From assembly GCA_023248835.1 (NCBI GenBank), contig JAHFDU010000038.1, forward strand, positions 1-17,716: a stretch of 17,716 nt of DNA, written 5' to 3'. Under the pieces are notes generated by a model. The model ran no database searches and had not been told where the DNA came from. It was given only the letters and a program-made list of their open reading frames with translations. The translations under genes were made by a program, and so were the position numbers. Below, piece after piece: positions 1 through 8,500 of this stretch; within the stretch, counting starts at the first letter, position 1; every line of letters starts with the position of its first letter. The stretch comes from Myxococcales bacterium. Its GTDB lineage: Bacteria > Myxococcota_A > Polyangia > Palsa-1104.

Positions 1-669
1 GACGTGACCCAGGCTTCTTCGATTCTCAGCCTGATCGGGCAGGGATGTCATCGCCTTTCCGAGATTGCCGCGCGTCTGGGCAAGCCCGCCACTTCGCTGT
101 CGCGACCGATGCAGCGACTGATCGAGCTCGAGCTGGTGCGCCGCGATCTGCCCTATGGCGAGTCAACCCGCGACAGCAAACGGACGCTCTACCGGATCGA
201 CGACCCGTTCTTGCGTTTTTGGTTTCGCCTGGTCGAGCCCAATCGATCGCGCCTCGAGGCAGGACAGGCAGCGCAGGTGGCACGAGAGATCCAGACCGCG
301 TTTCCGCATCACGTCGCCGGAGTTTGGGAGGAACTGGTTCGAGCGAGCGTGCCACGCAAGCGCTATTTTAGCCGAAATTGGAAAACCGCTCACGCCTGGT
401 GGGGGGCTGGACGCGACCAAAAGCCGCTCGAAATCGATCTCGTGGCTGAGAGCAGCGACGGTAGGGCACTGCTGATCGGGGAAGTGAAATGGAGCGACCG
501 TTCGAACGCGGTCGAGATCGCTTCTAGGCTGCGACAGAAGGCCGAACAGTTGCCGATCGCCAATGGACGTGATCTATTTTTTGCGGTGTGGAGCAAACGG
601 GGAGCGCAGCCTCTCGGCCACCACGCCAAGAGCTTCGATCCATCGGATGTGATCGGTGTCTTGCGGTAG
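1..669 (+). CDS. DUF234-family ATP-binding protein, C-terminal part (5' end outside window)
   Basis: The open frame runs into the left edge, so the GTG at 4 is probably internal and about 222 codons of the C-terminal part are visible. A winged-helix segment comes first (about residues 5-50, ILSLIGQGCHRLSEIAARLG, then TSLSRPMQRL). Next is the short link DDPFLRFWFRLVEPN seen in archaeal-type ATPases with a DUF234 tail. The tail holds a PD-(D/E)XK-like pattern: D145 in EIDLVAES, then E160 and K162 in IGEVKW. In this family a STAND-like P-loop ATPase domain precedes the part seen here; it would lie upstream of the window. Substrate and role are not known for most members, and a nuclease-fold tail does not prove cleavage activity. 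The methyltransferase follows after 37 bases on the same strand and may be co-transcribed. The family call is fairly firm; the function is open. Confidence 0.8.
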   Translation, partial: DVTQASSILSLIGQGCHRLSEIAARLGKPATSLSRPMQRLIELELVRRDLPYGESTRDSKRTLYRIDDPFLRFWFRLVEPNRSRLEAGQAAQVAREIQTAFPHHVAGVWEELVRASVPRKRYFSRNWKTAHAWWGAGRDQKPLEIDLVAESSDGRALLIGEVKWSDRSNAVEIASRLRQKAEQLPIANGRDLFFAVWSKRGAQPLGHHAKSFDPSDVIGVLR

Positions 670-706
670 ACCTGCACCCGCGAATGATACTGAACGGGCG
701 GGATGC

Positions 707-1444
707 GTGATACCATTTTATAGAGTGAAAACGTTCACCCCCAACCGTGACTACTACGATGCGTTTGCGCCAAACTATGAGCGCGAGCGCCATCGCGGCT
801 ATCACGCGCTCATCGATCGATTGGAAGTGGACTTGGCGTTGCGATTTGCCCACGACAAAGAGGTGCTCGAGGCCGGCTGCGGCACCGGAATGATTCTCAA
901 AGAGGTGGCACCGCACGCGCGCGCAGCGGTCGGCATCGATCTCTCGCCCGGCATGCTGCATGAAGCAGCGCATCGCGGACTACAAGTTGCGCAAGCATCG
1001 ATTACACAGCTGCCGTTTGCCGACGAGAGTTTTGACCTGGTCTACTCTTACAAAGTCCTGGCTCACATCGAACGCATCGATGTAGCACTCTCAGAAATGG
1101 CCCGCGTCACGCGACGTGGCGGTCACATGTTGGCCGAATTTTACAACCCGTGGTCACTGCGATATTTGGTCAAAAGACTCAAGCCGCCGAGTCGCATCGC
1201 CGACGGCGCGCACGACGAACATGTCTACACCCGCTATGACAGCTTGAGCCGGATTCGCACGCTGCTGCCACCGACCATCGAGATCGTCGACCTGCGCGGT
1301 GTCCGCGTGGTGACGCCGATTTCGCACGTTCACAAAATCCCTCTGCTCGGTCGCGCCTTTGAGCTCGCCGAATGGCATGCTGCGGACTTGCCGTTTCTTC
1401 GCCGCTTCGGCGGCTTTCTCATCGTGGTGGGGCGCAAACTCTGA
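707..1444 (+). CDS. Class I SAM-dependent methyltransferase
   Basis: A 245-aa protein with a class I (Rossmann-fold) methyltransferase core. Motif I is LEAGCGTG (about residues 54-61), the acidic end of strand 2 is GIDLS (76-80), and motif post-I/IV is FDLVYSYKVLAHI (109-121), followed by the ARVTRRGGHML loop. The N-terminus (YYDAFAPNYERERHRGYHAL) is typical of Methyltransf_11/25-type enzymes. The C-terminal third, up to the strand FLIVVGRKL, closes the sheet. The substrate cannot be read from the sequence; small molecules or lipids are common in this family. I chose GTG 707 because GGGCGGGA lies just upstream. An in-frame GTG at 656 would overlap the preceding gene by 14 bases and adds a low-complexity leader. 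The stop overlaps the start of the response regulator by one base (TGATGA), so the two are very likely translated together. Confidence 0.85.
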   Translation: MIPFYRVKTFTPNRDYYDAFAPNYERERHRGYHALIDRLEVDLALRFAHDKEVLEAGCGTGMILKEVAPHARAAVGIDLSPGMLHEAAHRGLQVAQASITQLPFADESFDLVYSYKVLAHIERIDVALSEMARVTRRGGHMLAEFYNPWSLRYLVKRLKPPSRIADGAHDEHVYTRYDSLSRIRTLLPPTIEIVDLRGVRVVTPISHVHKIPLLGRAFELAEWHAADLPFLRRFGGFLIVVGRKL

Positions 1445-2853
1445 TGAGCCATCCTGGGTCTATTTTGATCGTCGATGACGAGCGTTCGATGCGAGATTTC
1501 TTACGCATCGCGCTGCAGCGTTCCGGCCACACCGTCGAGCTGGCGGAAAGTCCTGCCGCCGCACATGTCGCCTACACCGCGAATGAATACGATGTGGTGC
1601 TTACCGATCTAAACATGCCGGGCGGATCCGGCCTCGACGTTCTCGACGGCGTCAAAGCGGCGCGACCGCATACCCAAGTGATTGTCATCACCGCGTTTGC
1701 CAGCACCGAAACCGCGATCGCAGCGATGAAGCGCGGCGCCTACGACTATCTGACCAAGCCGTTCAAGATCGAAGAGATCGGCGTCGTGATCGAGCGCGCG
1801 ATGGAAAAGCGCACCCTTGTTCGCGACAACATCGAGCTACGCGCCGAGCTGCAAGGTCGCTTTCGCCTCGATCGCATCGTCGGAAAATCACCGGTGATGC
1901 AGCGCATATTCGATTTGGTAAAAAAAGTCGCACCGGCAAAAACGTCGGTCCTGCTGTCGGGTGAATCCGGTACCGGCAAAGAATTGGTGGCGCGGGCGCT
2001 GCACAACTTGTCGCCGCGGGAGAAGGGACCGTTTGTCGGAATCAATTGCGGCGCGATTCCAGAAACGCTGCTTGAGAGCGAGCTATTTGGCCATGTCCGC
2101 GGTGCTTTCACCGGCGCGGTCGCTGATCGACCAGGACTGTTTGCCGCCGCCGATGGCGGCACCATTTTCCTCGACGAGATCGGCGAGCTCGGCAGTCAGA
2201 TGCAGGTCAAACTTTTGCGCGTGCTGCAAGAGCGCACCGTCAAGCGCGTCGGTGGTACCAGCGAGGAAGAATTCGACTTCCGCGTCGTCGCCGCCACCAA
2301 TCGCGATCTCGAAGCCGAAGTCGAGCGCGGCGCCTTTCGCCGCGATCTATTTTATCGCTTGAACGTCATTCAGCTGCACCTGCCACCGTTGCGGGCTCGC
2401 CGCGAAGACATTCCTTTTCTAGTCGAGCACTTCGCGCGCAAACACGGCGCCGCGCTCGGCCATCCCATCGCCGGCGTCGACCCAGATGCGATGGCGGTCT
2501 TATGCGACTACGACTATCCCGGCAATGTGCGCGAGCTTGAAAACATCATCGAACGCTCGGTCACACTGGAAACCGGCGAACGCATCACCCGCGCCGCACT
2601 GCCCGATTTGACCCCACGCCGCCGCGCCGAAGCTTCCGCGGTCACGCCCGCCGTCCCAGCCGAATGGCCGCCCGAAGGCATCGATCTTGAGCGCGTGATG
2701 AATGAATTCGAGCGCGATCTGGTTTTGAAAGCGCTGCAACATTCGCAAAATGTTCGAAAAGCCGCCGCACGTCAGCTCGGCATTTCACTGCGCTCGTTGC
2801 GCTATCGCCTCGCCAAAATCGGCATGGCCGACGAGGAAGATACGGAGAGTTAA
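1444..2853 (+). CDS. Sigma-54-dependent response regulator (NtrC family)
   Basis: A 469-aa activator with the full NtrC layout. The N-terminal receiver domain (about 5-120) has acidic pair D11/D12, phospho-acceptor D55 in VLTDLNMP, T84 and K106. The AAA+ sigma-54 interaction domain (about 145-375) has Walker A GESGTGKE, the sigma-54-contacting GAFTGA loop, Walker B GGTIFLDEIGEL and the arginine-finger region FRRDLFYRLNV. A Fis-type helix-turn-helix is at the C-terminus (NVRKAAARQLGISLRSLRYRL). On phosphorylation such proteins oligomerise and remodel sigma-54 holoenzyme at enhancer-dependent promoters. All key residues are intact. The start is ATG 1444 (MSHPGS), which overlaps the methyltransferase stop; the frame is open further upstream but only as a shadow of that gene. 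No histidine kinase lies in the window, so the partner is outside or encoded elsewhere. PilR- and NtrC-like subtypes cannot be told apart here. Confidence 0.95.
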   Translation: MSHPGSILIVDDERSMRDFLRIALQRSGHTVELAESPAAAHVAYTANEYDVVLTDLNMPGGSGLDVLDGVKAARPHTQVIVITAFASTETAIAAMKRGAYDYLTKPFKIEEIGVVIERAMEKRTLVRDNIELRAELQGRFRLDRIVGKSPVMQRIFDLVKKVAPAKTSVLLSGESGTGKELVARALHNLSPREKGPFVGINCGAIPETLLESELFGHVRGAFTGAVADRPGLFAAADGGTIFLDEIGELGSQMQVKLLRVLQERTVKRVGGTSEEEFDFRVVAATNRDLEAEVERGAFRRDLFYRLNVIQLHLPPLRARREDIPFLVEHFARKHGAALGHPIAGVDPDAMAVLCDYDYPGNVRELENIIERSVTLETGERITRAALPDLTPRRRAEASAVTPAVPAEWPPEGIDLERVMNEFERDLVLKALQHSQNVRKAAARQLGISLRSLRYRLAKIGMADEEDTES

Positions 2854-2913
2854 CGCTACCGGCCCAACCAAACCCTCGATTCTTCTGATCTCCCCGTCTC
2901 CCTGTAGACTTAT

Positions 2914-3054
2914 CTGATCGTAACCGTTCACGGTGCTTACGCCCCGCTCGCCCTGAGCCTGTCGAAGGGCGGACTTCGATTGTTTCGCCCTTCGACTTCG
3001 CTGCGCTGCGCTCAGGGTGCACGGACTGGGGGGCGTGAACGCTTACATCTGATC
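2914..3054. repeat. Composite inverted repeat with REP-like core between convergent genes
   Basis: Two nested pairs of arms are visible. The inner left arm, CCCTGAGCCTGTCGAAGGGC (2951-2970), pairs with the first and last parts of 2986-3018 (CGCCCTTCGAC ... CTCAGGGTG), interrupted by TTCGCTGCGCTGCG. The outer left arm, TCTGATC-GTAACCGTTCAC (2914-2932), pairs with GTGAACGCTTACATCTGATC (3035-3054). The element lies between the response regulator stop (2853) and the AAA+ gene stop (3054) and reaches into that stop. A core like that of the inner arm recurs at 17535-17562. It probably acts as a bidirectional terminator or is a REP-type repeat; no T-run follows it. Confidence 0.7.
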
Positions 3055-5138
3055 TACTTCGTCAGTCGCCCTTTGGACACCAACATACCGCGGTCGCGAT
3101 ATTCATACTCGGCTGCGCGTAAAAGATGAGCTTGGGTCATGGTGCCCTCACCATCGCTGGCGGCGAGATAGGCGGCGCGCAGCACCACGTTGCGCACGTG
3201 ACCGCCGGCCAGTTCAAAGCGCTCGGCGAGCATCTTGTAATCGATTTCACCGACGATCGGCGCTTCGCTTGGCATCATGCGCCGCCACAGCTCTGCCCGC
3301 TGTTCGACGTCAGGAAACGGAAATCGCAACTCGAACGAAATACGCCGCGCCATCGCTGGATCGAGCGCGCTCTCGAGGTTCGAAGTCAGAATCGCCACGC
3401 CTTGAAACTGCTCAAGCCGCTGCAGGATGTAGTTGGTCTCCATGTTGGCGTAGCGATCATTGGCCGATTTGACGTCGGCAGAGCGCTTCGCCATCAACGC
3501 ATCGGCTTCGTCGAACAATAGAAGCACGTGGCCGACTTCGGCGGCGTCAAACACCCGACCCAAGTTTTTCTCGGTCTCGCCCACCCATTTCGACAGCACC
3601 CGCGAAAGATCAAGTTGGTAAAGTTCGAGCCCAAGGTCTTTGGCGATCAGTCCCGCCACCATCGATTTTCCAGTGCCGGGACCGCCAGAAAATAGCGCGG
3701 TGGTGCCAACGCCTTTGCCGAGTTTGCGCTGAAATCCCCAGCGCCCAAGCACGGTGGCGCGGTGGCGCAGCTGCCCAATCAGCTCGCGGATGGTATGCAT
3801 GGTGTCTTCGGAGAGAACCAAGTCGTCCCAGGTTTGGGTCACATCCAAGCGCGTCGCAACGGTGCCCAGATCGGTCTCGAACTCACTGCGCAGCGCTCCG
3901 GTGAAATCGTCGTCGGTGAGCTGGGAATCGCCACGCACCTCGGCACGCAGCCGCGCGCCATCGGCGATCCGCTGCATCGAACCGAGGCCGATGCGATACA
4001 GCGACGCGATTTTCTCGGCGTCAAGTTCTGGTACCAGCTCGCGCCAAATCGCTTCGCGTTCGTGTCCCTTCGGAATACGAATGTCGCGAAGCACCGCGCC
4101 GCGCGATGGCATGATCTTGGCTTGCTCGGTCGAAGTCGACGTGATCACCAGCGCGCGCGACGACGCTGCAAACGCGCTGCGAACCCGCTGTACCTGCTCA
4201 TCCGACCCAATGAGTGCATCCCACCCAGTGACCACCAATTGAGCATCAAGCAGCAACGTTTCGCGCAGCAGCATCACCACCGCGTCGGTTGGCGCGGTGT
4301 GCGACAAGATGTTTGCCATCGAGGCCAGCAGCACCGGCGCACCGGCGCGTCGACAAGCCTCACGTATGATTTCGCTGCGGCCGCTACCGCCCACGCCTCG
4401 AACCACCAAATCACTCGGCACACCGTCGTGATCGCGCTGATTGATTAGGAAAAGCTCAATTTCATGGACTTCGCTCTCGACCACGGCCAAGGCCGCAGGC
4501 GAAAGCAACGACACGTCCGTCGGTCGGTAGTAACTGGCGAAATCAGCGACCTCACGATCAAGCTGTCCTTGATCGACTAGCCAACGCAGAAGACGCGGCG
4601 CCATTCGCACCGCTGCGCCGGCGATTAACTCGCCCTGCTTTTCCGTCATCTCGATAAAGCGGTGCCTTCTTAGCGGCGCGCCGACACCGAGTGCGACCAC
4701 CAACTCCGACATTCGGTCATCACCGAGCGCGATAAGCAGCGTGCCTACCGTCAGCGCCACTCCGAGTGCGTTGCCGCGCAAATATCCAGCCAATGTCCGC
4801 GCCGTGGCATCGATCTCAACCGCCAACATGATCGCCAGCGCGTCCTCGGCGATTTCGCCGGCACCGATCATTCTGAGCAGCGTGTGCAGTCGCGGCGCTT
4901 CAGGGGGTGCAAACCCCCAAGCGTCCAGAGGTGAACGCAACCCCGACTCCGGCGTGTCGATCGCTTCGAGCAATTTTTCGATGTCGCCCGCGCCGAGCAC
5001 GCCGGCGAACACGCCGTCGGGATCGCGGGTGAGCAAGCGCGACTCCCAGGCTTTGCGCACCGCTTTGCCGAGCAGTTGCCTGCCGTACTGAATGAGCGCG
5101 GTCATCTCCGCACTCACGGGATGAAGGGTGTTGTTCAC
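3054..5138 (-). CDS. Two-module AAA+ ATPase, contractile-injection-system type
   Basis: A 694-aa protein. The C-terminal module (about 435-680) is a complete classical AAA+ domain: Walker A GGPGTGKS (485-492), pore-loop region SKWVGETEKNL, Walker B LLLFDEADAL (539-548), sensor 1 TSN (585-587), arginine fingers RR (598-599) and sensor 2 GGHVRN (645-650). The stretch DRYANMETNYILQRLEQFQG matches the AAA+ ATPases that accompany extracellular contractile injection systems (Afp15/Pvc15-like) and their orphan relatives in Deltaproteobacteria. The central region (about 240-400) looks like a degenerate P-loop module: GVGGSGRSE has Arg where the Walker A Lys should be, and there is no clear DE. The helical N-terminus is unassigned. 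No sheath, tube or baseplate gene is nearby, so a role in injection is unsupported. The start is uncertain: GTG 5138 has no clear ribosome site and ATG 5105 is possible. It diverges from the 95-aa gene. Confidence 0.85.
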   Translation of the reverse strand: MNNTLHPVSAEMTALIQYGRQLLGKAVRKAWESRLLTRDPDGVFAGVLGAGDIEKLLEAIDTPESGLRSPLDAWGFAPPEAPRLHTLLRMIGAGEIAEDALAIMLAVEIDATARTLAGYLRGNALGVALTVGTLLIALGDDRMSELVVALGVGAPLRRHRFIEMTEKQGELIAGAAVRMAPRLLRWLVDQGQLDREVADFASYYRPTDVSLLSPAALAVVESEVHEIELFLINQRDHDGVPSDLVVRGVGGSGRSEIIREACRRAGAPVLLASMANILSHTAPTDAVVMLLRETLLLDAQLVVTGWDALIGSDEQVQRVRSAFAASSRALVITSTSTEQAKIMPSRGAVLRDIRIPKGHEREAIWRELVPELDAEKIASLYRIGLGSMQRIADGARLRAEVRGDSQLTDDDFTGALRSEFETDLGTVATRLDVTQTWDDLVLSEDTMHTIRELIGQLRHRATVLGRWGFQRKLGKGVGTTALFSGGPGTGKSMVAGLIAKDLGLELYQLDLSRVLSKWVGETEKNLGRVFDAAEVGHVLLLFDEADALMAKRSADVKSANDRYANMETNYILQRLEQFQGVAILTSNLESALDPAMARRISFELRFPFPDVEQRAELWRRMMPSEAPIVGEIDYKMLAERFELAGGHVRNVVLRAAYLAASDGEGTMTQAHLLRAAEYEYRDRGMLVSKGRLTK

Positions 5139-5182
5139 ATCTGTATCGTATCAAGAACGAGCACTTGTGGTAAGGTTCCACC

Positions 5183-5470
5183 ATGGCAAATCTTCAAATT
5201 GAAAAAATTCTCGAGGGTGCAAGTGGAGTCAGAAAAGAGGGCTCAGCCTGGCTATTTTCCGACGAAACTGAGGCGCATGCGTTCGTCGCTCTCGGCAACG
5301 AGGTGCTGCAGGTGCAGAAACTGCAGCGCATCGAGATCAAAAATGGCGCGTTGGCGATGACCACGCACAAAGGCGAAGGCTTTTTTTTCCCCCCCGAACA
5401 GCTGGTCGGCTTCAAGTTCGGCGGCGCCGATCACAAACTCGGCGGCCGATCGCAGGCCGGATTCAGATAG
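5183..5470 (+). CDS. Small protein of unknown function (95 aa)
   Basis: I do not recognise this protein. It starts at ATG 5183 with AAGG about 7 bases upstream, a good ribosome site. The 95 residues show no signal peptide or membrane segment. The predicted pattern is a short helix (LQIEKILEGASGV), a run suggesting strands (VLQVQKLQRIEIKNGALAMTT), then GFFFPPEQLVGFKFGG. It shares a 44-bp divergent gap with the AAA+ ATPase on the other strand and converges on the kinase gene, whose stop is 40 bases beyond. Codon use resembles its neighbours, supporting a real gene. The codons for Gly-Phe-Phe-Phe-Pro-Pro contain a run of eight T then seven C (5381-5395), a potential slippage site near the end of the gene. 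Confidence 0.7.
   Translation: MANLQIEKILEGASGVRKEGSAWLFSDETEAHAFVALGNEVLQVQKLQRIEIKNGALAMTTHKGEGFFFPPEQLVGFKFGGADHKLGGRSQAGFR
5381..5395 (+). other. Homopolymer tract T8C7 inside a coding region
   Basis: Eight T (5381-5388) are followed directly by seven C (5389-5395) within the 95-aa gene, about 75 bases before its stop. Losing one base would open a frame that runs past 5520, antisense to the kinase gene; gaining one would change the C-terminus and extend it to a stop near 5504. The tract may be chance or a sequencing-error hot spot; the zero frame gives the most compact protein. Confidence 0.8.
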
Positions 5471-5509
5471 GGAAAGAGCAGCTCTTATCCTTCAGCTGTC
5501 AGTGAATCC
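5471..5509. terminator. Short gap between convergent genes with a weak hairpin
   Basis: The 39 bases between two stop codons hold AAGAGC-A-GCTCTT, a 6-bp palindrome with a one-base centre, followed by CAGCTGTCAGTG, which resembles one arm unit of the heptamer repeats seen at 10187 and 15557. No T-run suits a classical intrinsic terminator. Confidence 0.3.
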
Positions 5510-8500
5510 TTATTTTCGTTTGGGCGCAGGGACAACGCGCTGCAACGGTTTTTGGTCGGTCACGCGCTCAAGTTCAGCCGCTGCGAGGTCGAGTTTTCCA
5601 GTCGCTTTGTAAATCTCGGCCAGCACCACGTGCGCGGTCATGTCGTTTGGATCAAGCTGAAGCGCGGTATTCACTTCCATCAGCGCGGGGTGGGTCTGAT
5701 GTTTGCTGAGCAGCCATTCGGCGCGCTGAGTAAAAGCGCGCACCAGCGCGTGCTTGGCGGCTTGATCATGCGGTCGCAAGCTGAGCAGGGTTTGAAATTC
5801 GCGCATCGCCTCTTCGATGTGGTTGCGTTTGAGCGCGCCCATGCCGCGTTTGAGCAGTGCTTCACCGGTGCGCTCCTCGAGCGCGTCGGCCTTGCGATTT
5901 TTCGGATCGATCTTGCGAATCTTTTCGAGTAGGTCTTTCAGGTTGTCGCCCGGCGGACTGACGATGCGATTGCCATCGACGGTGCGCTGCGCCCACTCGA
6001 GCATGCGCTCGACGTCGCGAGAGGCTTCGCGATTGGCCTCTTTGCTCGAGGGTGGCGTCGGGCGTAACGAGGTCACCGTCGGTTTTGGCCGCGCCAACGT
6101 GGCACTGCTCGGCGGATCGGGTCGAATCAGAGCGGCCGGAGCCTGTATTTCGTAAGGCGATTGATTGGCCCGCTCAAGCTCGAGCCAAACCACAATCGGC
6201 GCCACCACCGCCAGCGCAGCGGCGATCGGCCACACCACCCGCGGCGCGCGACGCTGCGGCGGGCGTAGAGAGATCGGCGCCGACCCCTCGACTGCGAGCG
6301 CAGTCGGCGCCGCAGCGACGGGAGAAATCTGTCGATGGCGTCCCGACGGATCGCGCTTGCCCTCCTCTGAAGCCGGCCAATCGTTGCCAGGATTGGAGTC
6401 ACGGTTGGGCTCCCTAATGCCGAGCACGGCGGCCACTGCCGAGCCGCGTCCCTTCATCGCTTTGTTGAGCTCGTATTCGACCGCGCTCATGGTCTGCGGC
6501 CGCATCTGCGGATTGCGATTGAGGCACGCCACGACCACCTGTTCCAACTCTTCCGAAATCGCCGGATTGAGTTTGCGCAAATGGCGCGGCGCTTCCGTCG
6601 CCTTCCGCGTCAGCACTTCCATCATGTTGTTGCCGACGTGCGGCAGCTCGCCGGAGAGCAATTCGTAGAGGATGACGCCGACCGAGTAGATGTCGACGCG
6701 ACCGTCGATCGGCCGCCCCGCTGCTTGTTCGGGCGCCATGTATTCTGGCGTGCCCATCGCCACTCCCGGCGTGGTCAATCGGCGAGCCGAATTCTGATTG
6801 CCCATGTCCTGCTTGGCGATACCAAAGTCGAGCACTTTGACAAAGTCGGCGGTGCCTTCGCGCGTACAGAGATAAATATTCTCAGGCTTCAGATCGCGGT
6901 GAATAATGCCAGCGGTGTGGGCGGCTGCGAGTGCACGGCAAATTTGGGCGACGATGTGCACCGCACGATCGGGAGCGAGTTTGCCCTCGTGGCTGAGCAG
7001 CTCGCCAAGATCAATGCCTTCGAGTCGCTCCATGACAAAGTACACATCGCCACTGTCGGTGGTACCGAAATCGGTGACATCGACGATGTTGGGGTGACCA
7101 ACTTTAGAGGCCGCGCGCGCTTCGCGACGAAAGCGCGCCACCAAATCGGCCTGACGCGAGTATTGCGGATGCAGCACTTTGAGCGCCATCCGCTTTCCGA
7201 TCTCAACGTGTTCCGCCTCGTACACTGCGCCCATGCCGCCGGTACCAATCATGCGCTCGATGCGGTAGCGACCATCAAACACCCGCCCGACCCAGTTGAC
7301 CGGCTGCGTCGTGTCGTTCGCGCGCGCCGTTCCGCTTTGTCCAAAACCGGTCTCCGAACTGCGCGACGGCACTGCGCCAAGCTTGAGCGCATCGATCGGC
7401 ACCGGTGGCGGCGTCAACTCGGTGGTTTCAACGTCGCTCGAGGAGAACGCCGGCGCACTCTCAAGCGGCGGCGTCGCCTGGACATCGACGATGATCTCTG
7501 GTGTCTCCATCTCGAGCGCCGGCACTTCGGGCGTTAGCGCTTCAGGCGGCGGCGTCTCCTGCGCCTCCGGTTTCAAGTAGGATCCGCTCGGCGTGCGCAA
7601 TTCGCGCAAGCCGTCACGTAAAATGCGTTCGCGTTCTGCACTCTCGTGTTCAATTTCTTTACTGTAGAGGTGGCGCAAGAAGCCCGCGACTCGAGCGTCG
7701 TCGCTGCCAGGCGCAAGCTGCGTCAGCTCCTCGGAGAGTGCGATACGAAATTCGCCGGCTGAGCGAAAGCGCGCGTCGCGGTCTTTGGCAAGTGCGCGCA
7801 TCACCACCGCGTCGAGCCGCGGCGGCAACGACCGCACAATGTCCGAAGGCAGCGCAACGTTCGGATCGCGAACCGCGTCGAGCGTAGCGGTGGCCAAATG
7901 CAGCGCTCGTCCGGTGAGAAGTTCCCACAGGATCACGCCGGTTGAGTACAGATCGCAGCGAACATCCGCCGGCTTGCCCTGCGCCTGCTCGGGCGCCATG
8001 TAAGCGAGGCGACCGCACCGCCATCCGGGTGCGGTTGGCTCGGCCGACAGACTCGAGCGCACCAGCCCGAAGTCGGTGACCTTGACCGCGCCATGCCAGG
8101 AAAGCAGAATATTGGGCGGCGCGATGTCTCGGTGTACCAAACCTAATCCGCCATAGCCATGCGCATACTCGAGGCCTCGCAAAATTTCGCGCACCGTGTA
8201 GAGCGCAACGTCGAGCGGGACACGGGAGCCGAGCTTGGTCGAGCGGGCCGAAATCGCGCGCAAGTCGCGCCCTTCGATGAGCTCCATCGCAATGTAGAGT
8301 TGGCCGTCGACGCGCCCGGCGTCGAACACCTGCACCAAGTTGGAATGGTTGAGGCGGACGGCGATTTTGGCCTCTTCGAGCAGCCGCGCCGACAGTGAAT
8401 CGCGATCGTCACAGACCTTTTTGACCAAGCAAAGCTTTTCCGCGCCGCCAATTTCGCCAGAGGCGGCGAGAAAAATCTCGCCCATACCGCCGCGTGCAAA

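Noticed and set aside
656..706. Upstream GTG start for the methyltransferase
   Set aside because: The extra 17 residues are not part of the fold and overlap the upstream gene; GTG 707 has a GGGCGGGA sequence just before it.
3762..4448. Plus-strand open frame (228 codons) opposite the AAA+ gene
   Set aside because: Antisense shadow of an intact AAA+ protein; composition is His/Arg/Gln-rich.
3054..5470. Contractile injection system locus
   Set aside because: Only the ATPase resembles that system; no sheath, tube, spike or baseplate gene is in the window.
6581..7537. Long plus-strand open frame (318 codons) opposite the kinase gene
   Set aside because: It is antisense to kinase 2 and its linker, which have all catalytic motifs; the translation is His/Arg-rich with no domain, as expected of a GC-rich shadow.
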